A stretch of DNA of 64,000 nt from Variovorax sp. HW608 (lineage in GTDB: Bacteria; Pseudomonadota; Gammaproteobacteria; Burkholderiales; Burkholderiaceae_C): positions 1,178,001 through 1,242,000 of the forward strand of contig NZ_LT607803.1 of the NCBI RefSeq assembly GCF_900090195.1, read 5' to 3'. How positions within the stretch are numbered: the first letter of the stretch is position 1; each line of letters opens with the position of its first letter. The translations under genes were made by a program, and so were the position numbers. The notes under the pieces were generated by a model, which saw only the letters and a program-made list of their open reading frames with translations, was not told where the DNA came from and did not search any database. This document shows, piece after piece, positions 52,643 through 63,990 of this stretch.

Positions 52643-54442
52643 ATGAAGATGGGACCTACCGACATCAGCCGTCGCGACCTGCTCAAGTCCGTCGGCCTCG
52701 GTGCCGCCGCGTCGTCGCTCCTGGCCGCGGGTGCAGCCGAGGCGGCCTCCCCCAAGGGAGCGCCTTCCAGGGCGGCGAGCGAGCCTTCGGGGCCGTACAA
52801 CATCCTCTTCATCCTGACCGACCAGGAGCGCCTCTTCCGCCCCGGCGAACTGCCGCGCGGCTACCGTCTTCCGGGCCATGAGCGCCTGCTGGGCAAGGGC
52901 ACGCTGTTCGAGAACCACCGCATCAACTCCTGCGTCTGCACGTCTTCGCGTTCGGTGCTCTACACCGGGCGGCACATCCAGCAGACGAAGATGTTCGACA
53001 ACACCAACTTCCCCTGGATCGGCAGTCTCTCGCCCGACATCCGCACCGTCGGCCACATGCTGCGCGACGCGGGCTACTACACCGCCTACAAGGGCAAGTG
53101 GCACCTGACCAAGGAGTTCGAGACGGTCAACGAGCTCGGCTCACCGACCAAGATCTTCACGCAGGAAATGGAGGCCTACGGCTTCAGCGACTACTTCGGC
53201 GTCGGCGACATCATTGCGCACGACCAGGGCGGCTACCTGCACGACGGCATCATTTCCGCCATGGGCGTGAGCTGGCTGCGCGGCAAGGGCCGGGAACTGG
53301 GCGCACAGGGCAAGCCGTGGTTCCTCGCCGTGAACCTGGTGAATCCGCACGACATCATGTTCCTCGACACCGATCGCCCCGGCGAGAAGGTGCAGGCCAG
53401 CAACATGATCGGCCACATCCGGCCCGAACCCGCGGACCCGCTGTACGAGAAGCAATGGCGCTTCGACCTGCCGGCGAGCCATGGGCAGGCGCTCGATGCC
53501 CCCGGGCGGCCGCGCGCGCACGCCGACTACATCAAGTCGCACGACGGTCTCGTGGGTCACATCGCCGACGAGGAATGGCGCTGGCGGCGGCGTCACAACT
53601 ACTACCTCAACTGCCTGCGCGACGTGGACCGCAACATCGTGGCGCTGCTCGACGAACTCGACGCGCTGGGCCTGGCCTCCAACACGGTGGTGGTCTTCAC
53701 CGCCGATCACGGCGACCTCGACGGCGCGCACCGGCTGCACGGCAAAGGGGCGACGGCCTATCGGGAGCAGAACAACGTGCCGCTGATCGTCGTGCACCCG
53801 GCCCATGCGGGCGGCAAGCGATGCCAGGCGGTCACCTCGCACGTGGACATCGCGCCGACGCTCGTGAATCTGACGAACGCAGGCGCCGACAAGAAAGGGG
53901 AGATCACGCGGAGCCTGCCGGGCAAGGATTTCTCGCCGCTGCTGGCGCGGCCCGAAACCGCATCCCAGGGCGCGGTGCGCGACGGTGCCCTCTATTGCTA
54001 CAACATGTTCGCCTACCTCGACGGCGACTTCATGCAGAAGGCCGTGGCCCTCATGATGCAGCCCGAGGGCAAGGACAAGGTCAAGGCCGCAGTCAAGGAC
54101 GGCGCACTCAAGGCGGACCTGGGCAAGCGCGGCGCCATCCGCGCGGTCTTCGACGGCCGCTACCAGTTCAGCCGCTACTTCTCGCCCAAGCAGCACAACC
54201 GTCCCGAGACGCTGGACGCCCTGTTCGCACTCAACGACGTGGAGCTGTACGACCTCGAGCACGATCGCCACGAGCTGCACAACCTTGCGCTGGACCGCGC
54301 CAAGAACGCCGAGCTCCTGGCGAAGATGAACGACAAGCTCAACCGGCTCATCGATGCCGAGGTCGGCGAAGACATCGGCCAGATGCTGCCGCCCAACGTG
54401 GACGGAGGATGGGTCGCGACCGACGCGAGCAAGGACGTCTGA
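52643..54442 (+). CDS. Tat-exported sulfatase-like phosphatase/sulfatase
   Basis: 599 aa. The Tat motif SRRDLLKS at about residue 9 leads a signal peptide, and the alkaline-phosphatase/sulfatase fold follows (ILTDQ, TADHGDLDGAHRLHGKG, FTADHG metal site). The formylglycine position is Cys99 in CTSSR, with Ser where the CxPxR motif has Pro, so activation by the formylglycine-generating enzyme is uncertain. No such enzyme gene is in the window. ATG 52649 is as likely as 52643 because GAGGAG is closer to ideal spacing for it. The gene ends 4 bp from the convergent aconitase gene. Confidence 0.85.
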   Translation: MKMGPTDISRRDLLKSVGLGAAASSLLAAGAAEAASPKGAPSRAASEPSGPYNILFILTDQERLFRPGELPRGYRLPGHERLLGKGTLFENHRINSCVCTSSRSVLYTGRHIQQTKMFDNTNFPWIGSLSPDIRTVGHMLRDAGYYTAYKGKWHLTKEFETVNELGSPTKIFTQEMEAYGFSDYFGVGDIIAHDQGGYLHDGIISAMGVSWLRGKGRELGAQGKPWFLAVNLVNPHDIMFLDTDRPGEKVQASNMIGHIRPEPADPLYEKQWRFDLPASHGQALDAPGRPRAHADYIKSHDGLVGHIADEEWRWRRRHNYYLNCLRDVDRNIVALLDELDALGLASNTVVVFTADHGDLDGAHRLHGKGATAYREQNNVPLIVVHPAHAGGKRCQAVTSHVDIAPTLVNLTNAGADKKGEITRSLPGKDFSPLLARPETASQGAVRDGALYCYNMFAYLDGDFMQKAVALMMQPEGKDKVKAAVKDGALKADLGKRGAIRAVFDGRYQFSRYFSPKQHNRPETLDALFALNDVELYDLEHDRHELHNLALDRAKNAELLAKMNDKLNRLIDAEVGEDIGQMLPPNVDGGWVATDASKDV

Positions 54443-54446
54443 TGAG

Positions 54447-57230
<2,784 letters not shown>

Positions 57231-57313
57231 CTGATTTCTTAAAGGGGGAGACGGTGCTGAGCGGTTCAGTTGTGGCGCGCTCGCAAGGCCCCGAGCGCGC
57301 CCTGAGCAGTTTC

Positions 57314-58312
57314 CTAGTCGACCTTGATGCTCCGCTTGGTGACGAGCGCCTGCCAACGCGCTGTCTCGTCCGCGAGCAACTTGCCGAACTCGGCCGGGGT
57401 GCCACCTGCGGGCGTGAGGCCGTCCGACGACATGCCCTTGGCCATCTCTGGAGCGTGAAGCGACTCGTTGATGGCCTTGTTGAGCTTGGCGACGATGTCC
57501 TGCGGGATGCCCTTGGGACCGATGATTCCGTGCCAGTTCGTCACCGAATAGTTGGGGAATCCAGCCTCTGCGGTCGTAGGTACGTCCGGCAATGCAGCCA
57601 GGCGGCTGGGAGTCGTCACCGCCAGTACCCGGAGTTTGTCGGCCTTGGCAAATGGCAGCGTGGAAGCGACCGTGCCGAAGACCACCTGGGTCTGCCCTGC
57701 AATGGTGTCGGTCAATGCAGGGGCCGTGCCCTTGTAAGGTACATGCATGATTTGTGCACCCGTTGCATCGAGAAAGTACTCGGTCGCAATGTGCACGATG
57801 CTCCCGGTACCAGCCGATGCATAGCTCAGCTTGTTCGGCTCTTTCTTGGCCAGGGCCACCAAGTCCTTGAGGTTCTTGGCCGGCACTTCCGGATTCACCG
57901 CGATGAGGAACGGACCGCGAGCCAACTGCGCGATGGGAGTGATGTCCTTGATGGGGTCGAACGTGAGCTTGTAGAGCGCGGGGTTCACGGTGTAGCTGGC
58001 GGCAGCCAGGAACAGCGTGTAGCCGTCCGCCGGCGACTTGAGTGCCGTGCTTGCGCCCAGGTTGCCTCCCGCACCCGGGCGGTTTTCGACGATGACCGGC
58101 TGGCCCAGCTTTTCACCAAGCCTCAGCGAGACCAGGCGCGCGATGAAGTCAGAGCCACCGCCCGGCGCGAAGGCGACGACCAGCTTGATGGGACGATTCG
58201 GATACGGCGCCTCGGCCCATGCCGGGGCGCAGGCCGCACCGGCCACCGTGGCGGCGAGCAGTGCGCGTCGCACCGCACCGAAAGACTGCTTCTTCGTCTC
58301 GTTGATTCGCAT
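57314..58312 (-). CDS. Bug/TTT-family periplasmic solute receptor
   Basis: 332 aa with a signal peptide (basic KKQSFGAVRRALLA, cleavage near APAWAEA at about 33) and Bug-family fold (FAPGGGSDFIARLV, ENRPGAGGN, TTAEAGFPN). Probably binds a tricarboxylate or similar acid for the aconitase-like enzyme encoded next. It is the first gene of the transcript with the aconitase gene; the element at 58390 lies 78 bp upstream. Confidence 0.88.
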   Translation of the reverse strand: MRINETKKQSFGAVRRALLAATVAGAACAPAWAEAPYPNRPIKLVVAFAPGGGSDFIARLVSLRLGEKLGQPVIVENRPGAGGNLGASTALKSPADGYTLFLAAASYTVNPALYKLTFDPIKDITPIAQLARGPFLIAVNPEVPAKNLKDLVALAKKEPNKLSYASAGTGSIVHIATEYFLDATGAQIMHVPYKGTAPALTDTIAGQTQVVFGTVASTLPFAKADKLRVLAVTTPSRLAALPDVPTTAEAGFPNYSVTNWHGIIGPKGIPQDIVAKLNKAINESLHAPEMAKGMSSDGLTPAGGTPAEFGKLLADETARWQALVTKRSIKVD

Positions 58313-58389
58313 GAATGTTTTCCTTCACTGCTTGTCCAGGGGCGGCGCGAAACAGCGGAATCCCCGTCAGCGCCTAAACTGTATTTTCT

Positions 58390-58406
58390 GATTAGATTAG
58401 GCAATC
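58390..58406. promoter_or_regulatory. 17-bp element GATTGCCTAATCTAATC (on minus strand), copy 1
   Basis: Read on the minus strand this is GATTGCCTAATCTAATC, differing at one base from the copy at 60514-60530. It has a 4-4-4 inverted repeat (GATT-GCCT-AATC) followed by a third TAATC. It lies 78 bp before the TTT-receptor/aconitase unit. A GntR operator is the natural reading because the GntR gene is in between. Confidence 0.65.
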
Positions 58407-58521
58407 ATAATCGAGGGTAAGCCCTGATCGCACGTAACGAGTTGCTCGCGACGCTCGCGCGTGCAGACGTCCGGCGGGCAATGAAGCCCGCGCGGTCAAA
58501 GGTTCAGGGGGTGCGGCCCGC

Positions 58522-59448
58522 TCAGGCCGCTTGAGAGAAGACGGAGGGGTCGAGCAGCTTGCCGCGGCGCGCGCCGTTCAAATGGGCCCGCATCAAGTTG
58601 GCGGCTTGCATGAAGTCCTGCCGCTCGATGGCGTCCAGGATGGCCAGGTGCTCTGCCGCCTGGGTAAGTCGGGGGCCTCGCTTGGTGGCCTGGCGGTATT
58701 CCACCAGCCGGCGCAGTTGATTGATTCGCCGCACCGACTGCAGGACGAAACGGTTGTGCCCCCACTCGGCAATCGTCTCGTGGAAGTGGCTGTTTGCCTC
58801 GAAGAGCTCGATGGGGGTCATCGTCTGGAATCCCCCGTCCACGATTCGCTGCTGCTCGCGCCGGAGCTGCTTGAGCTCGGCCGGCACGAAATTGAAGGAC
58901 GGGCCCAGGATGGCTCCCGGCTCGATGGACTGCCGGAAGAGGTAGCTCTCCTCATAGGCGTCCGGGGAATCGATCATGGACAGGAAGCGCCACCCGTGCC
59001 CCATGCTTTGCTCGATCCAGCCCTCCTCGGAGATCCGGGACAGAACCTTCCGCAGGGTGCTGCGCGCCACCCCATACCGACGCATCAATTCGGCTTCCGT
59101 GACCTCGTCGGGCAGGTTTTCCGACTGACGGTCCTCCGCGATCCGAAGGTACAGGGGGTCGTCCGTGGCCAAGAGGCTGGACACCGAAACGTCCCAGTCC
59201 TTGGCATCGACGCTCAGAAAGAATCCGCGATTGGCGTCCTGCTGCAGGACGCCGAGATGCGCCAGGTGCCTGAGGGCCACCTGAATCGGCGAGCGGGACG
59301 TGCCGATATGCTGCGCGAGCTGAATCTCCGGGAGATGGTCCCCTGCGACACGGTTGTCCCGGCGCGCCAAAGCGACGATTTCCCGGGCAACGCGTTGCTG
59401 CAGGGAGGTCAGTTCCGGGGCGGAGGCCACTTCATTCACAGAAGACAT
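58522..59448 (-). CDS. GntR-family regulator with two predicted winged-helix domains
   Basis: 308 aa. The first winged helix is at about 18-75 (EIQLAQHIGTSRSPIQVALRHL). A second helix-turn-helix-like segment is at about 115-150 (EAELMRRYGVARSTLRKVLSRI, then the wing GWIEQSMGHGWRFL). The FCD effector domain follows from about 170 (ESYLFRQSIEPGAIL). Most GntR proteins have one DNA-binding domain. The gene lies between two TTT-receptor genes and the element pair it may bind. Confidence 0.85.
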   Translation of the reverse strand: MSSVNEVASAPELTSLQQRVAREIVALARRDNRVAGDHLPEIQLAQHIGTSRSPIQVALRHLAHLGVLQQDANRGFFLSVDAKDWDVSVSSLLATDDPLYLRIAEDRQSENLPDEVTEAELMRRYGVARSTLRKVLSRISEEGWIEQSMGHGWRFLSMIDSPDAYEESYLFRQSIEPGAILGPSFNFVPAELKQLRREQQRIVDGGFQTMTPIELFEANSHFHETIAEWGHNRFVLQSVRRINQLRRLVEYRQATKRGPRLTQAAEHLAILDAIERQDFMQAANLMRAHLNGARRGKLLDPSVFSQAA

Positions 59449-59486
59449 CCCTCGTAGTCTAGGCCACCGGTTCGAACGAGTGCGGG

Positions 59487-60470
59487 TCAGTCAATCTTCA
59501 TCCCGTACTGCTTGATGAGCTTCGACCAGCGCTCGTTTTCGCGCCGAATGAGCTCTGCGAACTCCTTGGGTCCCGAACCAACGGGCTCGGTCATGCCGGC
59601 AGACAGCTTCTCGGCGACATCCTTCTCCTTCAGAGCGGCAGAGGCCGCGGCATGGATTTTCTGAACTACCGCGTCGGGGGTGCCCTTCGGGACCGTCAGC
59701 CCCATCCAGGACGCGAATTCATAGCCGCTGACCCCGCTTTCGTCCACCGTCGGCACGTTCGGCAGCGCCTTCGCGCGCTTCCTGCCGGTGACGGCGAGGG
59801 CCTTGAGTTTGCCCGCCTTGATATGAGGTAGTGCGGCAAGCGGAAATGCCACGACGGTGCTGATTTCGCCGCCCAGCAGCGCGACGATGGCCGGCGCACC
59901 ACCTTTGTAAGGCACGTGGGTGATGTCCACCTTGGCCATCGACTTGAGCATTTCCCCGGCGATGTGATTGGCGCTGCCATTGCCCGCCGTCCCGTATGTG
60001 AACTTCCCCGGTTCCTTCTTGGCCAACTCCAGGAACTCCTTCAAATTTTTCGCCGGCACGGAAGGGTGCGCCACGATGACCAGGTCGATGGAGGTCAGCC
60101 AGGTCACGGGGGCGAAGCTCTCAACCTTGTAGCCGGGGTTCGGATAAAGCCACGGGTTCAGGGACATGGTCCCTTGATTCACGAAAGTCACGGTGTAACC
60201 GTCAGGAGCCGCCTTGGCGCCGAGGGTCGTACCGATGTTGCCGCCTGCGCCAGCGCGGTTGTCGATGATGACCGCCTGACCCAGCACCTCCTGCATCCTG
60301 GTCTGGATGCTGCGACACACCACGTCGGCGTCGCCTCCAGCGGGCTGGGGAACGACGAGTGTGACCGGCTTGGTTGGGAATTTCTCTTGGGAAAAGCTGC
60401 GACCGGCAAAGCCAAGGGGCAGGACAGAGGCGCCTGCCCACAGCAGCGCGCGACGAGAGATGTGGCTCAT
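59487..60470 (-). CDS. Bug/TTT-family periplasmic solute receptor
   Basis: 327 aa. The N-terminus SRRALLWAGASVLPLG looks Tat-like (twin Arg) and is followed by a Bug fold (VVPQPAGGDADVVCRSI, NRAGAGGNIG, TVDESGVSG). It is the second such receptor of this cluster and is divergent from the lactonase gene. The shared gap (60471-60560) holds the second copy of the 17-bp element. It lies 38 bp before the GntR gene, so the two may be co-transcribed. Confidence 0.87.
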   Translation of the reverse strand: MSHISRRALLWAGASVLPLGFAGRSFSQEKFPTKPVTLVVPQPAGGDADVVCRSIQTRMQEVLGQAVIIDNRAGAGGNIGTTLGAKAAPDGYTVTFVNQGTMSLNPWLYPNPGYKVESFAPVTWLTSIDLVIVAHPSVPAKNLKEFLELAKKEPGKFTYGTAGNGSANHIAGEMLKSMAKVDITHVPYKGGAPAIVALLGGEISTVVAFPLAALPHIKAGKLKALAVTGRKRAKALPNVPTVDESGVSGYEFASWMGLTVPKGTPDAVVQKIHAAASAALKEKDVAEKLSAGMTEPVGSGPKEFAELIRRENERWSKLIKQYGMKID

Positions 60471-60513
60471 GAAGTTGTCTCCTGGGAAATCGAAGGGGCG
60501 GCGTCGAAGAACA

Positions 60514-60530
60514 GATTGTCTAATCTAATC
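60514..60530. promoter_or_regulatory. 17-bp element GATTGTCTAATCTAATC, copy 2
   Basis: It lies in the divergent gap between the TTT-receptor gene (start 60470) and the lactonase gene (start 60561), 30 bp before the latter. It has one mismatch to copy 1. Its position over the likely promoter suits repression by the GntR protein. Confidence 0.65.
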
Positions 60531-60560
60531 ATATAATTCAAATCAACGACAGGTCAAACC

Positions 60561-61646
60561 ATGGAGACAATCCCGCATTTGGACCATCCCGACGTCGCGT
60601 ACCGCGCATACGTCGGCTGCAGGACCACCGCACTCCGAAGCGCGCGGGGGCGCGGGCTGGAGGTTTTCGATGTGTCGAGCGCCGGCCGATGGATCCACAG
60701 GCGGACGGTTCCCGCCGGCGAGAACCCGTCCTATCTGCTGCTCGACGAAGAGCGCAGTTCGTTGCACTGCGTTCATGGCGACGGTGCTGAAGTCAGCAGC
60801 TTCAAGATCGACGTCGATGGCCGCCCTGTTCGGCTGGGGACGCAATCGACTGGCGGAACCAATCCCGTGCACCTGGCGATGAGCGCGGGGAGGCACTGGG
60901 TCGTGGTCGCCAACTATGCTTCGGGCAGCGTCGTGAGCCTGCCGATTCGAGAGGATGGCTCCCTGGGGCCGAAGGCGCATCTCCTCGAACTCCCGGCCAA
61001 AGCAGGCCCTCACAGGACCCAACAGCGCGGCGCCCATCCTCACCAGGTCGTCCTGGACCCTTCGGGTCAATGGCTCCTGGTACCAGACAAGGGCGCCGAC
61101 GCCCTCCATACCGTCGCAATCAACGAGTCGACCGGAGAATTGCGGTTGGCGACGACGCTCGAAGTGGCACCGGGGAGCGGCCCCCGCCACCTGGCTTTCC
61201 GCGCAGACGGCGTCATTGCCTGGGTGGTTCTGGAACTTTCCAGCCAGGTCCTGCGGGCACGATTCGACGCGGCAACCGGTCGCCTGGAGCCTCTTGCTCG
61301 CACAACGACGGTCCCCGATTGCTTCACCGGCGAGAACACGGGCGCAGGCATCACCCTGTCCCGTGACGAACGCCACCTGCTGGTGAGCAATCGCGGCCAC
61401 GGCAGCATCGTGCGCTATGACGTCAGTCCCACCGGCGGTGCGCTGTCGTCTCCGACCTGGACCCGGGTTCAGGGCGCCGTCCCCCGATTCATCTCTGCCC
61501 TGCCCCACAGCGACGCCCTCTGCGTCGCGAACGAAGATGCCGACTCCATCGTCTGCGTGACGGGCCCCTCCCTTGTCGAACCGCTGGCCACCACCGGCAG
61601 CCCCGTGTGCGTCGCGTTCGCCCATCCATCGAAAGGAAACCCATGA
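60561..61646 (+). CDS. Lactonase family (Pgl/muconate-lactonizing-type) beta-propeller
   Basis: 361 aa seven-bladed propeller of the lactonase family that includes bacterial 6-phosphogluconolactonase and 3-carboxy-cis,cis-muconate lactonizing enzymes. It shows the recurring GTNPVHLAM, NYASGSVVSLPI, RGAHPHQVVLDPSG and SNRGHGSIVRYDV segments. It is coupled to prpF (4-bp overlap) and opposite the GntR/TTT genes. It may form or open a lactone of a carboxylic acid such as an aconitate derivative. That is inference. Confidence 0.82.
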   Translation: METIPHLDHPDVAYRAYVGCRTTALRSARGRGLEVFDVSSAGRWIHRRTVPAGENPSYLLLDEERSSLHCVHGDGAEVSSFKIDVDGRPVRLGTQSTGGTNPVHLAMSAGRHWVVVANYASGSVVSLPIREDGSLGPKAHLLELPAKAGPHRTQQRGAHPHQVVLDPSGQWLLVPDKGADALHTVAINESTGELRLATTLEVAPGSGPRHLAFRADGVIAWVVLELSSQVLRARFDAATGRLEPLARTTTVPDCFTGENTGAGITLSRDERHLLVSNRGHGSIVRYDVSPTGGALSSPTWTRVQGAVPRFISALPHSDALCVANEDADSIVCVTGPSLVEPLATTGSPVCVAFAHPSKGNP

Positions 61647-62839
61647 GCAAGCAAGCTTCCCAGACTGGCATTCGCGCGACCTATATGCGCGGCGGCACCA
61701 GCAAGGGCGTCTTCTTCACGCCGGATGACCTTCCGGAAGCCGCCCGCCAACCTGGTGCGGCACGCGATGCCCTCATGCTGCGCGTCACCGGGAGCCCGGA
61801 CGCGTACGGGAAGCAAATCGACGGCATGGGTGGCGCAACCTCGAGTACCAGCAAGGTGGTCATCGTTGGCCCGAGCACCCGTGAGGACTGCGACGTCGAC
61901 TATCTCTTCGGCGCTGTCGCCATCGAATCTCCGGTGGTCGACTGGAGCGGCAACTGCGGCAATCTCACCTCGGCGGTCGGGCCCTTCGCCATCGAGCGCG
62001 GGCTCGTCTCTGCGCCTGGGAACGGTGTCGCCGTCGTTCGCATCTGGCAAGCCAATATCCAGAAAAGAATCGTCGCTCATGTCCCCATGCAAGATGGACA
62101 GGTCCAGGAGACTGGCGATTTCGAGCTCGACGGCGTGACCTTCCCTGCGGCTGAAATCAAGCTGGAATTCCTGGACCCAGGCGCTGATGAAGATGGCGAG
62201 GGCGGCGCCATGTTCCCAACGGGCAACATGATCGACAAGGTCGACGTGCCGGGTGTGGGCGTCATCGAGGCCACCCTCATCAATGCCGGCAATCCGACCA
62301 TCTTCGTGGATGCGGCAACGCTTGGCCTCGGCGGCTCGGAATTGCAGCCCGAAGTCAACATGGATGCCGAGCTCCTGATGAAGGCCGAAGCCATCCGCGC
62401 CAACGCAACCGTGGCAATGGGCCTCGCATCCAGCGCCGCGGAAGCGACCGAGAAGCGCCCCCACACGCCGAAGCTGGCATTTGTGGCTGCGCCCATTGGC
62501 TATACGGCGTCAAGCGGCAAGGCGGTCCGTCCCGAAGACATGGACCTGTGCGCGCGCATCTTCTCGATGGGCAAGTTGCACCATGCCATGACCGGCACAG
62601 GCGCCGTCGCCATTGCGGTGGCTGCGGCCATTCCGGGAACGCTCGTCTCGCGCGTACTCGGTGGCGGCCGCCACGACGAAATCCGCTTCGGCCATCCCTC
62701 CGGCACGCTGCGGGTTGGTGCACACGCTTGCGAGCAGGATGGCACGTGGGCGGTCACCAAGGCTCTCATGAGCCGCAGCGCGAGGCGCCTCATGGAGGGG
62801 CAGGTCTTCGTTCCGGCGCGCTGGAACACAGAGAAGTGA
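61643..62839 (+). CDS. prpF: PrpF-family isomerase
   Basis: 398 aa, DapF-like fold. The N-terminal YMRGGTSKGVFF and the middle segment GNCGNLTSAVGPFAIE match 2-methylaconitate cis-trans isomerase and its relatives (GalD, LigU). In the methylcitrate pathway PrpF acts with AcnD, and the aconitase-like protein encoded nearby could be that partner. Aconitate isomerisation is another option. ATG 61643 overlaps the lactonase stop by 4 bp. Confidence 0.87.
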   Translation: MSKQASQTGIRATYMRGGTSKGVFFTPDDLPEAARQPGAARDALMLRVTGSPDAYGKQIDGMGGATSSTSKVVIVGPSTREDCDVDYLFGAVAIESPVVDWSGNCGNLTSAVGPFAIERGLVSAPGNGVAVVRIWQANIQKRIVAHVPMQDGQVQETGDFELDGVTFPAAEIKLEFLDPGADEDGEGGAMFPTGNMIDKVDVPGVGVIEATLINAGNPTIFVDAATLGLGGSELQPEVNMDAELLMKAEAIRANATVAMGLASSAAEATEKRPHTPKLAFVAAPIGYTASSGKAVRPEDMDLCARIFSMGKLHHAMTGTGAVAIAVAAAIPGTLVSRVLGGGRHDEIRFGHPSGTLRVGAHACEQDGTWAVTKALMSRSARRLMEGQVFVPARWNTEK

Positions 62840-62840
62840 G

Positions 62841-62969
62841 ATTGCCATCGACCCCTTGCGTTCCCAGGCAATCCAGTTCACCGCGCCCTATGTCCCCATG
62901 GAAGGCTGCTACCTGGTGCGCGAAGGTTCCTCGTTTCACACGCATCAGCACGTCGACCGACTGCTCTAA
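62841..62969 (+). pseudogene. Remnant of an ABC-type solute-binding protein gene (amino-acid family)
   Basis: In frame directly after prpF, IDPLRSQAIQFTAPYV followed by EGCYLVREGS resembles a family 3 binding protein's central segment (typical form: PxRAxxxxFTAPYV). The frame has no start codon upstream and ends at TAA 62967-62969. At only 43 codons it is a fragment of an eroded gene. Its end overlaps the LysR stop on the other strand. Confidence 0.55.
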
Positions 62970-63898
62970 CGCGGGCTCCGTCGCCGCTGGACCGGCCTGG
63001 CACCGAATTCCTGCGCGATCAGGTCGCGCAGCCACTTGTTGCCGGCATCTTCGCTGAAACGCCGGTGCCAATGCATGCGGATCACGGACGCGGGCACGGG
63101 GATCGGCAGCGCCAGCGTCACCAAACTGCCATGCCGCGAGAAGGCGTCCGCCAACTGGCCCGGCACGACGGCCAGGAAGTCGCCCGCCTCCAGCAGCGGC
63201 GGGATCATCAGGTACGAGGGGAGCTCGACACATTCGGCGCGGACAAGCCCGTGGCTGGCCAGACAGGCTTCGATTCGATCCTGCACGCCGGACGCTGCCC
63301 GCACGACGATCTGCGGCGTCGCGGCAAAGCTGCGCAGCGTCAGCGTCTTGTGCGCCAGCGGATGACCGCCGGCCACCAGCGCAACATAGTCACGATCGAA
63401 GAGACGCTGCTGAAACAGGGAATCGGGAAGGTCCGGGTAGCTGCCGATGGCCAGGTCCACCTGCCCCTCCGCCAGAGCGGGCCCGATTTCCGACTGCTTC
63501 AGCGTCTTCAGTACGAGCCGGACACCGGGAGCCGTGGTGCGGACGGCGCGAACGACCCGGGGCCACAGCACGTAGGCCCCGACGTCCGAATGCGCGATCC
63601 GAAACTCGCTCCTCGCCGTTTGCGGATCGAAGGTCGAGCTTTGCAGGATGCGGTCGCGCACACGCTCCAGGATCTCCGCCACGGGCTCGCTCAACGCGCT
63701 GGCTCGCGACGTGGGATGAAGTCCCCGTCCAGTGCGGACGAACAGTTCATCGCCCAGGAGTTCGCGCAGCCGCCGCAACGCCGTACTCAGCGCTGACTGG
63801 CTCATGTTCAGCTCGCGCGCAGCCAGGGTCACGCTGCGATGCCTCAGCAGCGCATCCAGCACCGGGAGCAGGTTCAGATCGACCGCCCTGATATCCAT
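62966..63898 (-). CDS. LysR-family transcriptional regulator
   Basis: 310 aa, with DLNLLPVLDALLRHRSVTLAA and the HTH AARELNMSQSALSTALRRLR at the N-terminus, then an effector domain from about residue 95. It resembles the NahR/LinR/NodD branch (MDIRAVDLNLL start). It is divergent from the gene starting at 63991, which it probably controls. It is separate from the prpF unit, whose fragment it faces. Confidence 0.87.
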   Translation of the reverse strand: MDIRAVDLNLLPVLDALLRHRSVTLAARELNMSQSALSTALRRLRELLGDELFVRTGRGLHPTSRASALSEPVAEILERVRDRILQSSTFDPQTARSEFRIAHSDVGAYVLWPRVVRAVRTTAPGVRLVLKTLKQSEIGPALAEGQVDLAIGSYPDLPDSLFQQRLFDRDYVALVAGGHPLAHKTLTLRSFAATPQIVVRAASGVQDRIEACLASHGLVRAECVELPSYLMIPPLLEAGDFLAVVPGQLADAFSRHGSLVTLALPIPVPASVIRMHWHRRFSEDAGNKWLRDLIAQEFGARPVQRRRSPR

Positions 63899-63990
63899 GG
63901 CATGGATTTTAGAGTTGCGCGATTTGCGCTATTCAGGAACTCCCCTCCAGCCTACGCTTCGCTCCAGATCTACAAGACGGAGACACGCCC

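Noticed and set aside
57231..57313. Possible third copy of the 17-bp GntR element before the aconitase gene
   Set aside because: No TAATC or GATT-type repeat is present in this gap; the aconitase gene is probably read from the upstream promoter.
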